In this document: piece after piece, positions 42,524 to 53,673 of the stretch | Numbering within the stretch: position 1 is the first letter of the stretch | Layout: every line of letters begins with the position of its first letter | Assembly (NCBI RefSeq): GCF_004331735.1 | Contig: NZ_SJSO01000006.1 | Coordinates: 248,001 to 312,000 of the forward strand | Direction: 5' to 3' | DNA length: 64,000 nucleotides | Source of the DNA: Pedobacter psychrodurus | Lineage (GTDB): Bacteria > Bacteroidota > Bacteroidia > Sphingobacteriales > Sphingobacteriaceae | Translations under genes and position numbers: made by a program | Notes under the pieces: generated by a model | What the model saw: only the letters and a program-made list of their open reading frames with translations | Database searches by the model: none | Told to the model about the DNA's origin: nothing

Positions 42524-42643
42524 CGTCATTGCGAGAAGGCTTATTCAGCCGACGAAGCAATCTTAAATAGCGTTATTGCCACCGTGTTAAGATTGCTTCC
42601 CCGAAAATATCGGGGCAGGCTGTCATTCTTCCTCGCAATGACG
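42524..42643. repeat. GTCATTGCGAGG palindromic element (copy 2)
   Basis: It opens CGTCATTGCGAGAAGG and ends CCTCGCAATGACG. Inside are GACGAAGCAATCTTAA and TTAAGATTGCTTCCCC, inverted to each other. It is the same element as at 37001-37096, with about 24 bp more in the right arm. Confidence 0.85.
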
Positions 42644-42728
42644 TAAGACTAAAAAAAATCAAAACATATCCCGTTATACATTGGTTGTTATCATAGCGCT
42701 CTGCAATTTATTCACTAAATTTTGAGTT

Positions 42729-42908
42729 ATGAAAAATACGATCACACCAAAAAACAATCCAACGGTTCAAGGCAGTTCAGTAGCTGATCGGGCTAACCAC
42801 GATGTTAAAACAGATAAAAAAATCCAGGGAATAACCAATGGCGGTGGCCAGCGGTCAGATCAAACTTCCAATAAGGATAACCAAAGAAAGTACGATAATA
42901 AAAAATAA
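42729..42908 (+). CDS. Small hydrophilic protein (59 aa)
   Basis: The frame encodes MKNTITPKNNPTVQGSS through GGGQRSDQTSNKDNQRK, very rich in Asn, Lys, Gln and Asp with no hydrophobic core. That composition suggests a natively unfolded stress-type protein. No family is recognised. It is followed by a strong hairpin at 42932-42983, supporting a real transcript. Confidence 0.5.
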   Translation: MKNTITPKNNPTVQGSSVADRANHDVKTDKKIQGITNGGGQRSDQTSNKDNQRKYDNKK

Positions 42909-42931
42909 TTGAAGCGGCAGCTTAACATGCC

Positions 42932-42983
42932 AATGAGCTTGTCGGAAGATCTCCATTGAATTAGATTTTCCGACAAAGCCATT
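42932..42983. terminator. Bidirectional hairpin between small ORF and DinB gene
   Basis: AATGAGCTTGTCGGAAGAT pairs with ATTTTCCGACAAAGCCATT with minor bulges. It lies between convergent transcripts. Confidence 0.7.
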
Positions 42984-43000
42984 CGTAAACGAATGCTATT

Positions 43001-43525
43001 TTATTTCGCGGTTACATTATAGAAATTATAATCCGTCATTGGAGCACCTGTTATTCCTAAATTATGACAGATGGTAACGATCTGGCCACGGTGGTAGGTA
43101 CTATGGTTGAAAACATGTAACATATATTCAAAATTCTGAAAGTCGGAAGTAAACCAAGGACTTTGAATCTCCGTTTTTTGATTAAATCTATCTTCACTGA
43201 TTGCAGTAATATAAACGGCTAAGTTTTCTGACTGTTTCAGCAGAGAATCAAAAATATCAGTCAAACTTCCATATTCGCGAGATTCAAATTCGGTTTTAGT
43301 AAGAATTGAATACCAATACTCCTGTGATTGTAAAATATGGACGAACGTTAACTTTACACTTTTAAAACTCGATAATACTTCCTGCTCCAATAATTGCTCT
43401 GGATGTTTTTTTAACCAATTTACCAAGGTTAAATTTGCCCAGAAATTATAGTTTGCATAATTTTTCATTAAATACACAAGGGAAGTTTCTTCCATTGTTT
43501 CTGCGAATAATTGTTCCTGTACCAT
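43001..43525 (-). CDS. DinB family protein
   Basis: This 174-residue four-helix-bundle protein belongs to the DinB/YfiT-like group. Likely metal-binding His residues are in LTFVHILQSQEYW (81-93 region), and in HVFNHSTYHRGQIV near residue 138-151, the classic HxxxHxxxH arrangement. Proteins of this family use a nickel or zinc site; some are thiol transferases. It has no signal peptide and is monocistronic. Confidence 0.88.
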   Translation of the reverse strand: MVQEQLFAETMEETSLVYLMKNYANYNFWANLTLVNWLKKHPEQLLEQEVLSSFKSVKLTFVHILQSQEYWYSILTKTEFESREYGSLTDIFDSLLKQSENLAVYITAISEDRFNQKTEIQSPWFTSDFQNFEYMLHVFNHSTYHRGQIVTICHNLGITGAPMTDYNFYNVTAK

Positions 43526-43687
43526 ATCTTTTTTGTTTTAGTTACACAAAGAAAATACAGCACAGTGACAACCCTATGGCAGTGTAAAAATCAATTCAAA
43601 AATATTTTTTCCTGCTAAATTTGCCGCGATTAAAAGATAGAGATCTTTAAAAAAATGCCTTAAATATGATTACGCACAATGCGAATC

Positions 43688-44005
43688 TTATCTAATTACC
43701 CTATCAGGAGAAAAGGCGATAAAATATTCTGACCCGGTTTGGATACTAACATTAAGATCTGGCACATTAACTTTAGGTTGCCCTTTAAGCTGCGATAATA
43801 CGCTGGCTGCAAAATCATGTATCTTTTTTGGATCTACCCGAAAAGAAACCGTAGGGAAGTAATCGTGTTCTATTTCGGCCTTCCCCTGCTCGCTTACCTG
43901 GCTAAACTTCCATGATTCTTTAGCCCGAAAACCATTTTCGTTGTTGGCATTGTTTAAGTGGTATAAAAATACCTTCGCCTGTAAGGCTATACTCTCATTT
44001 TGCAT
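43688..44005 (-). CDS. Uncharacterised 105-residue protein
   Basis: I do not recognise a family. The protein (MQNESIALQAKVFLYHLNNA...) has no signal peptide. It seems to be alpha/beta with a strand-helix pair FRVDPKKIHDFAASVLSQL in the centre. The end, SVQIQTGSEYFIAF-like, may be another strand. There is no operon partner. Coding is supported by typical amino-acid content and absence of overlap. Confidence 0.5.
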   Translation of the reverse strand: MQNESIALQAKVFLYHLNNANNENGFRAKESWKFSQVSEQGKAEIEHDYFPTVSFRVDPKKIHDFAASVLSQLKGQPKVNVPDLNVSIQTGSEYFIAFSPDRVIR

Positions 44006-44245
44006 ACTATAAAATTTGGGCCTTTTTGGCCATAATTTGGCAAGGTAAGAAGAATTAACTGTTAGTATGCTTTTTTTCGATCTGTTAGAAGTGCTTCTTA
44101 CTCCTTATTTTCGATTTACAAATCAATCTGGCCGAAATAAACTTATAAAACAGACTGTTGATGTAAATTTTTGAATACAAATACACCTTTAAATCATTAC
44201 AATATGTACTAATTAAGTTTTCGTGTAAAATAATGACAAGACCGA

Positions 44246-44278
44246 AAACAAATGTAACATGTTCTGTTACATTTGTTT
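44246..44278. promoter_or_regulatory. Perfect palindrome holding a TAnnTTTG box upstream of M57 gene
   Basis: AAACAAATGTAACA and TGTTACATTTGTTT (14-bp arms, 5-nt loop) are exact complements. The right arm contains TACATTTG (44268-44275), a perfect -7 box. The ATG lies 35 bp downstream. The symmetry places the same box on both strands. The remaining gap 44006-44245 is AT-rich without a gene. Confidence 0.55.
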
Positions 44279-44312
44279 ATCAGCTATTAAGGATTAAACT
44301 AACTTAAACTTC

Positions 44313-45074
44313 ATGAAAACAAATCTAAAACAGATCGCTATTATTGCGATGGTTGCAGTAGTATTTGCAGCCTGTAAAAAAAACCAGGAATCATCAACAA
44401 CAGAACCACAGGAAACTGTAAAAAACGCCGACAAGGTTTTACAGTATATTAAAGATCTTGGTTTCCCTGCATCAAGCATTGTTGATAATGGGAATGAATA
44501 TCTTGTAGAAGAAGATATTTCATTTCCAAAAAACATGGAAATCCCAGCTAATGGCGCTGGAGCAAAAACAGAGCAATATTATACCGGAAGCATTGTAAAC
44601 GCTACGAAAAAACTGAACATCAGGATTTTTGTAGATGCATCTATGACTTCTATGAGCAGCGAGATCAACAGTGCAATTGCTCAATGGAACGCGGTTCCAA
44701 ATTCTACTTTGCGATTCAGCACCGTAACTACAGCTCCTTATGACATCCTGATCAAAGATGAAAATTTAGGAAATGGTGTTTGTGGCTCAGGACAATTCCC
44801 ATCTGGCGGAAGTGCAGGTGCTTTGGTTAGAATCAATAAAAACTATATTGCAGGCAATTCGTTTGCGCAACGTGCAAGAACAATATGCCATGAATTTGGT
44901 CATAATATTTCCTTGCGTCATACAAATTGGTCAGCTCAGGGCGAATCTACTGCTACAAATGTTCCTGGTGTTACAGGAACAGATGCTTTATCACTTATGA
45001 ATGGTGGCCAATGCGGATCGGGTGCTACTGTATTATCTACAAAAGATAAAAATGCTGTTGCAGCCTTATATTAA
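44313..45074 (+). CDS. M57-type zinc metalloprotease lipoprotein
   Basis: This 253-residue lipoprotein has its lipid anchor at C21 (VVFAAC). The catalytic motif is CHEFGHNISLRH (192-203): H193, E194, H197 and H203, as in the dual-action HEIGH metallopeptidases (M57). Before it, RIFVDASMTSMSSEINSAIAQWNAVP is the typical helix-turn of this family. It is a surface or periplasmic peptidase with unknown target. The promoter region carries a perfect palindrome. A terminator follows the stop. Confidence 0.85.
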   Translation: MKTNLKQIAIIAMVAVVFAACKKNQESSTTEPQETVKNADKVLQYIKDLGFPASSIVDNGNEYLVEEDISFPKNMEIPANGAGAKTEQYYTGSIVNATKKLNIRIFVDASMTSMSSEINSAIAQWNAVPNSTLRFSTVTTAPYDILIKDENLGNGVCGSGQFPSGGSAGALVRINKNYIAGNSFAQRARTICHEFGHNISLRHTNWSAQGESTATNVPGVTGTDALSLMNGGQCGSGATVLSTKDKNAVAALY

Positions 45075-45126
45075 ACATTTAAAATAAACAATCAAACCTA
45101 AACTAGTCCTTAATCAGCTGAGGATT

Positions 45127-45168
45127 AATAAGCTCAGGAACTCATTGCAGTACCTGGGCTTATTCTTT
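45127..45168 (+). terminator. Terminator after the M57 gene
   Basis: AATAAGCTCAGG with CCTGGGCTTATT (one mismatch), then CTTTT. It overlaps the end of the convergent NAD(P)-binding gene by a few bases. Confidence 0.75.
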
Positions 45169-45831
45169 TGATAAGGCAATAATGGCTTTCCCTTCTAAAA
45201 TCATCCGCTCGCCTTTATGGCTTAAAGTATTAATCATGGCATTGGCCAGCTCTCCCATGGTACAGAATCCACTTGGATAAATCCCCCTTCCAATAGGAAA
45301 TAACCAATTGATATATTTATAAAATTTATGGGCATATTTTTGTCCTGGTAGTGGCTTAATAAAACCCGGGCGAAAATTAAACACTTGTGCGAAAGGCAAT
45401 TTCATTAATTCATTCTCTGTTTTGCCCTTTACCTGCGCCCATTTCAACCGTCCGTTCGCATTGGTACCACCTCCGGAAACATAACAAAAAGTCATACGAT
45501 CGTTCAGCTTGCTTAATGTTTCGGCAACATGCATGGTTAGGGTATAGGTCATTTTGTAATAAGTATCGCTATCAACTCCTACTGAGGTAATACCTAAACA
45601 AAAGAAACAGGCATTATAACCCGAAAGTTGATTTTCAATCTGCGAAAAATTAAAAAAATCGGAGTGGATAATCTCTTTTAGTTTTGGATGGGTATAAGCA
45701 CAAGGTTTGCGATTGATGACTAAAATACCATCTATTTCAGGACTGTTTAAGCATTGCATCAATACGCCCTCGCCAACCATGCCTGTAGCACCGGTGATGA
45801 TAATATTATTCTGACCGCTGGTTTTTCCCAT
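45160..45831 (-). CDS. NAD(P)-binding Rossmann-fold (HTATIP2-like) protein
   Basis: I choose the second ATG (MGKTSGQNN), giving 223 residues; the first would add only MRNHI. It opens IIITGATGMVGEGVLMQCL, the GxxGxxG of atypical short-chain dehydrogenases. CFFCLGITSVGVDSDTYYKMTY and FCYVSGGGTNANGRLKWAQVKGK-style segments follow, where K is in the Y-x3-K-like position. It may be a sugar or lipid oxidoreductase; the substrate is unknown. Stand-alone gene. Confidence 0.75.
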   Translation of the reverse strand: MGKTSGQNNIIITGATGMVGEGVLMQCLNSPEIDGILVINRKPCAYTHPKLKEIIHSDFFNFSQIENQLSGYNACFFCLGITSVGVDSDTYYKMTYTLTMHVAETLSKLNDRMTFCYVSGGGTNANGRLKWAQVKGKTENELMKLPFAQVFNFRPGFIKPLPGQKYAHKFYKYINWLFPIGRGIYPSGFCTMGELANAMINTLSHKGERMILEGKAIIALSKE

Positions 45832-45903
45832 GATATGATTCCTCAATTAACAAAAACTTGAAAGAAAGCGCTTTGTTTTATCGATAGGGTAATATAAATA
45901 AAA

Positions 45904-45928
45904 AAGAGCAACTCATTAGGTTGCTCTT
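45904..45928 (-). terminator. Terminator after S9 peptidase (DPP IV type)
   Basis: Stem AAGAGCAAC with GTTGCTCTT, then TTTTTATTT on the minus strand. Confidence 0.8.
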
Positions 45929-45932
45929 AAAG

Positions 45933-48062
45933 TTATTTTGTATTGGCTTTCATTTGATAATCTTTAGGCGGTTCTGCTCCTAAAAGATGCTGTACAAAGT
46001 AATCCCAACGGCGACGTGTCATATAAGGCGAGTAATCACCATAACCATGTGCACTATTGGGGAAAATAACCAGATCGAAAGATTTGTTTGCTTTTTCCAA
46101 GGCCTCAACGACCAATAGCGTATTATAAGGTGGTACATTATCATCCATCATACCATGTACCAACATCAGTTTTCCTTTTAGGTTTTTAGCGTAGTTCTGG
46201 TTGGCCTGTGCTTCGTAATCTGAGTTTTCTACCAAACCATTGTAACGTTCGCCCCAATCGTCCTCGTAGTTTCTGTTGTCGTGATTACCTGATTCTGAAA
46301 TCCCTACTTTAAAGAAATCCGGATAACGGAACATGGCCGCAGCAGTGGCAAAACCTCCACCCGAGTGCCCCCAGATACCAACTTTTGTGGTATCAATAGG
46401 GTATTTTGCAGAAAGCTGTCTGATGGCTGCAATCTGATCAGGCAAGGTATTCTCGGCCATATTGCCATAGCTCATATCATGGAAACTTTTAGAGCGGTCA
46501 GGGTTACTGGTTCCCTCTATTACCACCACAATAAAGCCCAGTTCGGCCAAAGCCTGATTATCGCCACGCGAGGCAGCAAAAGACCAACTGCCTACACTAC
46601 CCCCCTGCGGGCCTGGATAAATATAATCAATAACCGAATATTTCTTCCCTGCATCCATTTTGCTTGGTGTAAAAACCAGTCCGTAGATATCGGTTTTACC
46701 ATCTTTGGCTTTAACAGCAACCGGTGTTGGTGCTTTCCAACCTGTAGCAGTTAACCTAGATACATCTGTTTTCTCTAAAGTATTGATCAATTTTCCATTG
46801 ATACTTCTTAAAACTGTAACCGCTGGTACATCAGGTTGCGAATAAGTATCTACAAAATATTCGAACGACGGAGAAAATACCACCTGATGGTTACCTTCTT
46901 CAGGGGTTAGCAATGCCAGGTTTTTCCCGTCGAAGCCGATCTTGTATAAATGGCTAAAATAAGGGTTGCCTTTTTCGCGGCCATTGGCCATAAAGTAAAG
47001 TGTGCGTGTTTTTTCGTCAACTTTAATTAAACGGGTAACCACGAAATCTCCTTTGGTAATCTGATTTTTCAATTTTCCACTGGTAGCATTGTATAGATAC
47101 AAATGACCCCAGTTATCTCTTTCCGAATACCAGATAATTTCTTTAGACGTTGGAAGGTAGCGCCAGTTGATGGCTCCCTGACCAGATTCGTACTGTGTTT
47201 TTACGGTTTCTTCGAAAACTTCGCGAACGGCACCTGTTGTGGTATTGGCAATGCGGAATTTTTCATTTTTATGATTACGAGAGGTAGACAGAAATGCCAC
47301 TTCAGTGCCATCAGCTTTCCAATCAATATCATCAAAAGTACCGCTACTCGAAATATCATCGCTTAAGGTCGCACGATGTTGATCTGCAGGGATGTTTAGC
47401 GAAACCATCTTCGCATTTTCTACATCAATAACTACTCTTCTAATCGTTGCAATCTGTTTATCACCTGGTAAAGGATATTTCCAGGCTTTTAACTCTGGGG
47501 CTCCCACGTTGGTGGTTACCAGGTACATATCTTTTGAATTTCTTTGGTCTTGTTGAAAAGTAGCTATCTTTTTCGAATCAGGCGACCAACGCAAAATTGG
47601 CGCATCGCTATGTTTCCATCCCGCATTATCGGTAGCATAACCATAATCTTTAATGCCATCAGTGGTTAACTGTGTTAATTTCCCTGTTGCTACATCTTTA
47701 ACAAAGAGGTTATAATCTTTAATTAAAATGGCTTTTTTCCCATCGGGAGAAAGAACTTCATTGCGGCCAGCCCCACGTGATGGCGTTGCACTGCCTTTAT
47801 AATCGGTACTTAAAGTTTTTGTTTTCTTTACCGGATCTACCAAAAAAGTCTGTTCAGTGCCATTCGTTTTAGTGGTGTACCAAAATTTATCACCTTCCAA
47901 CCAGTTAGGTTGCACACTGGCATGATCGATGTACTTTGCGGTGTTGTAGCCCATAAAACTTTCCGCTCTTTCGTAATCCTTAACGGTTAAAGCTTTCTGC
48001 TGAGCATTTACCGTAATGGCCAAAGTACAAGCCGTTACGGTAAGCCAATATTTATTCATCAT
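45933..48062 (-). CDS. Dipeptidyl peptidase IV-type S9 peptidase
   Basis: This 709-residue exported serine peptidase has signal MNKYWLTVTACTLAITVNAQ. A DPP IV beta-propeller covers the first 430 residues, with RWSPDSKKIATFQQDQRN and the Glu-containing DQR region expected to bind the substrate amino terminus. The hydrolase domain carries S567 (GHSGGG), D640 (HGMMDDNVP) and H672 (NSAHGYG), a complete triad. DPP IV enzymes release X-Pro dipeptides. It is a single gene with its own terminator and is unrelated in position to the other S9 gene at 5935. Confidence 0.92.
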   Translation of the reverse strand: MMNKYWLTVTACTLAITVNAQQKALTVKDYERAESFMGYNTAKYIDHASVQPNWLEGDKFWYTTKTNGTEQTFLVDPVKKTKTLSTDYKGSATPSRGAGRNEVLSPDGKKAILIKDYNLFVKDVATGKLTQLTTDGIKDYGYATDNAGWKHSDAPILRWSPDSKKIATFQQDQRNSKDMYLVTTNVGAPELKAWKYPLPGDKQIATIRRVVIDVENAKMVSLNIPADQHRATLSDDISSSGTFDDIDWKADGTEVAFLSTSRNHKNEKFRIANTTTGAVREVFEETVKTQYESGQGAINWRYLPTSKEIIWYSERDNWGHLYLYNATSGKLKNQITKGDFVVTRLIKVDEKTRTLYFMANGREKGNPYFSHLYKIGFDGKNLALLTPEEGNHQVVFSPSFEYFVDTYSQPDVPAVTVLRSINGKLINTLEKTDVSRLTATGWKAPTPVAVKAKDGKTDIYGLVFTPSKMDAGKKYSVIDYIYPGPQGGSVGSWSFAASRGDNQALAELGFIVVVIEGTSNPDRSKSFHDMSYGNMAENTLPDQIAAIRQLSAKYPIDTTKVGIWGHSGGGFATAAAMFRYPDFFKVGISESGNHDNRNYEDDWGERYNGLVENSDYEAQANQNYAKNLKGKLMLVHGMMDDNVPPYNTLLVVEALEKANKSFDLVIFPNSAHGYGDYSPYMTRRRWDYFVQHLLGAEPPKDYQMKANTK

Positions 48063-48341
48063 GTTAGTTAATCTTGCGATAAAAATAAGACTGTTTTAGG
48101 AAAAGAACGGTATTAATCGTGATACAAATTTTTGGGATGTATGATCTGTTTAACCGCAAAGGGCACAAAGTTAGATTTTTCTTTTTTGCACAATCCACTC
48201 CGGACCTCCTACTAACACCATCATACATCTTTTTAAAGATCCTTCACTGCGTTCAGGAGGACAAATCACGAGTTTATCCACTCCAAACGCCCAACTCAAG
48301 ATAAATCGACTCAAGACTCCGTACTAAGACTCTGGACTTAT

Positions 48342-51494
<3,153 letters not shown>

Positions 51495-53087
51495 TTAATT
51501 AATCTTAACCTTTACATCTTTAAACATAAAAAGATTATTACTGATAATTAGTGCTTTTCCACTGGCAGTGGTAATATTTTTTAGAATAACCTTGCTATTT
51601 CTGACATAAGGAAACTTTTCATCGTAGTTAGTGCCTGTCATTTCTTGATTGAAATTGGCGAAAATAGCAGGCCCTTGGTAATTATCAGGGTGCTTAGTAT
51701 CTTCAATTCGGAGATTCTCAATCGTAATCTTTTCTGGTAAATAACAGGTGTAGCCGAAATCATGTTGACCTGAATTAGATCCGCCTATTAAAGAAGCACT
51801 AATAGATTTCCCACCTGCTGGCACAAATACACAGTTGCGTATTACCAATTCTCCTTGCCATGTACTGCCGTAGTCTGGGCGTAAGCTTACAAAATTTCGC
51901 CCACGTATGGTAGAATTCTCGATTGTTAAGAGCCCACTCCCAATGGCATTTATTCCCATGTGCCCGAGGTTTGAGTTGCGAATGGTAGCATTGGCAACGC
52001 CCTGATGCGCATCAAATCTAGAAAGTGTACAACTATCATATAACAGATTTTTACAAAAATTTGAACCTAGAATACCCCAATATTTGCTGTCGTTAATATC
52101 ATTCGTCTGACTGCAATTGATAAAAGATATGTTAACCGCACGGTTCACAGAAAGGTCGTAGGTGCCCATTGTTACCGGCTTACCTGCAGCACCAATCGTG
52201 CTATATGCAAAGTGCCCGGTTAGAATGGTATTTTTCACCGTTACATTGGCACATTCTGCGATGTTGATAAATCCTCCATATGGAGCGCCGTGATCTCCTT
52301 CACCCTGTATGTGATGTTGCAACCCTTCAACAAGCACATTTGAGCGTTTGATTGTGATATTTCGGTTATAATAGGTGTAGTTTGATTCGTCTTTATTGGC
52401 AATTGTGGTAAAAATACCTCCAGTAATCTTCAACTGACCCACATCAATAGGTAGAGCAGTAATATCTGTAATTTGATTAAAATCCCAAATAATTGGTGCT
52501 CTCATATCCACGTTACCATTTTTGTCGACCAGAAAGATGTCGGTCTGCGAAGAGCCGTTATTTTGGTTTAGACCAAAGCGGATGTATTGTTTAACATTGG
52601 AATTCGTAACTGTGATTAAACATGAAGTTGGTAAATCCCAGTCGATTTTTTCTTGGTTCTTCTTAAGGGAGGATATTGTTTTCAGTTTAAATGGTTTCAT
52701 AGATGAGCTCACGGTAAAAACTGGTGCATTGCGGTTTTTTACGTCAGTATCATCAATGATAAAGGCGGCTGTACCAAAATCTGTATCCGTCTGGATAAAT
52801 GCTGTACGTTCCTTTCCACTAATATAATAGGTGGCTCCAGCGTCGGCTTTAACTGAAAGGCTGTGTATGTTAGCGAATGCATGGGTTGCGGCGATAGCAT
52901 CCATATCGTCAGTCTTTCCATCACCCTTGGCACCAAAGTCACTATAGTGAACCGTTTTGGCAGCTTTAAACTTTAAAACATCCTTAGGCGATACTACTAC
53001 ATTATTTTCATTAGAGACTTTTTGCTGTGCCTGTGTTACCAATACACAGTTTAAAAAGAGGAATATAGACAATATACACTTCATCAT
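51495..53087 (-). CDS. Right-handed beta-helix protein (pectate-lyase-3-like)
   Basis: This 530-residue exported protein has signal MMKCILSIFLFLNCVLVTQAQ. HYSDFGAKGDGKTDDMDAIAAT (47-68) is the typical opening of pectate-lyase-3/GH28-type beta-helix enzymes. Parallel-helix repeats follow: NVTVKNTILTGHFAYSTIG, NISFINCSQTND, ATIRNSNLGHMGI, LTIENSTIRGR. Such proteins bind or cleave acidic polysaccharides. I could not assign catalytic Asp residues. It has no SusCD partner nearby and stands alone downstream of the rph gap. Confidence 0.8.
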   Translation of the reverse strand: MMKCILSIFLFLNCVLVTQAQQKVSNENNVVVSPKDVLKFKAAKTVHYSDFGAKGDGKTDDMDAIAATHAFANIHSLSVKADAGATYYISGKERTAFIQTDTDFGTAAFIIDDTDVKNRNAPVFTVSSSMKPFKLKTISSLKKNQEKIDWDLPTSCLITVTNSNVKQYIRFGLNQNNGSSQTDIFLVDKNGNVDMRAPIIWDFNQITDITALPIDVGQLKITGGIFTTIANKDESNYTYYNRNITIKRSNVLVEGLQHHIQGEGDHGAPYGGFINIAECANVTVKNTILTGHFAYSTIGAAGKPVTMGTYDLSVNRAVNISFINCSQTNDINDSKYWGILGSNFCKNLLYDSCTLSRFDAHQGVANATIRNSNLGHMGINAIGSGLLTIENSTIRGRNFVSLRPDYGSTWQGELVIRNCVFVPAGGKSISASLIGGSNSGQHDFGYTCYLPEKITIENLRIEDTKHPDNYQGPAIFANFNQEMTGTNYDEKFPYVRNSKVILKNITTASGKALIISNNLFMFKDVKVKIN

Positions 53088-53148
53088 AAGAATTAGTTTA
53101 AGTGTTAGACAAAAATGCCTTCATCCTAAGGTTAAAGGCATTTTTGCT

Positions 53149-53234
<86 letters not shown>

Positions 53235-53236
53235 GG

Positions 53237-53479
53237 TTATATGATTTTATTTTTTTTCAAATAAATGTAGCCATCTACAGACTTGTAATATTGTTCTCTT
53301 TTAAAAGCTTCGCTTCTTGAATTGAATTCTTCAAAAAAGTGAATGATGAAAGGCCGCCTAGCCTTTGTCGATTTTACATCTCACTTATTATGTTTTATTA
53401 ATCTTGCTTCCAGGTTTTCAGTACTTCCATAATAGTACTTCCCATCTTTTTCACTTTTTAAAATATAACTATAAAACAT
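53237..53479 (-). pseudogene. GIY-YIG nuclease pseudogene
   Basis: The minus frame MFYSYILKSEKDGKYYYGST...IKHNK runs into TGA at codon 33 (53381-53383). It continues without a shift as DVKSTKARRPFIIHFFEE, then SRSEAFKREQYYKSVDGYIYL, to a TAA at 53237. That is a complete small GIY-YIG nuclease of about 80 residues with one stop, probably a Gly codon changed to TGA. It ends 2 bp before the tRNA-Ser gene. Confidence 0.85.
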
Positions 53480-53526
53480 AATTATTTTTCATTGCAAGTA
53501 TACAAAGTTTAATTTATTAGTCTCTA

Positions 53527-53585
53527 CTTTCCAAGCGTGCTCGATCTACACTCCCCATAGGGGTCCTTTGGACTGACACCTCTCC
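53527..53585 (-). pseudogene. Partial second tRNA-Ser (5' half with insertion)
   Basis: On the minus strand it begins GGAGAGGTGTCAG, identical to the intact tRNA-Ser. It ends with GATCGAGCACGCTTGGAAAG, again identical through the anticodon. Between them is a 20-bp insertion (TCCAAAGGACCCCTATGGGG) made of two small palindromes, TCCAAAGGA and CCCCTATGGGG. The 3' half is missing. It cannot fold as a functional tRNA. Confidence 0.8.
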
Positions 53586-53625
53586 GGGGTGGATTGCAAA
53601 AGTATATTTTTTATTGATAAAAAAA

Positions 53626-53651
53626 ATGCTCCCGATTAAAATCGGGAGCAT
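53626..53651 (-). terminator. Terminator after pyk
   Basis: A perfect 11-bp stem, ATGCTCCCGAT with ATCGGGAGCAT, has TTTTTTTTATC-type T-run on the minus strand. It lies 23 bp past the pyk stop. Confidence 0.88.
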
Positions 53652-53673
53652 TTTTAAAATATGATATTAGAAA

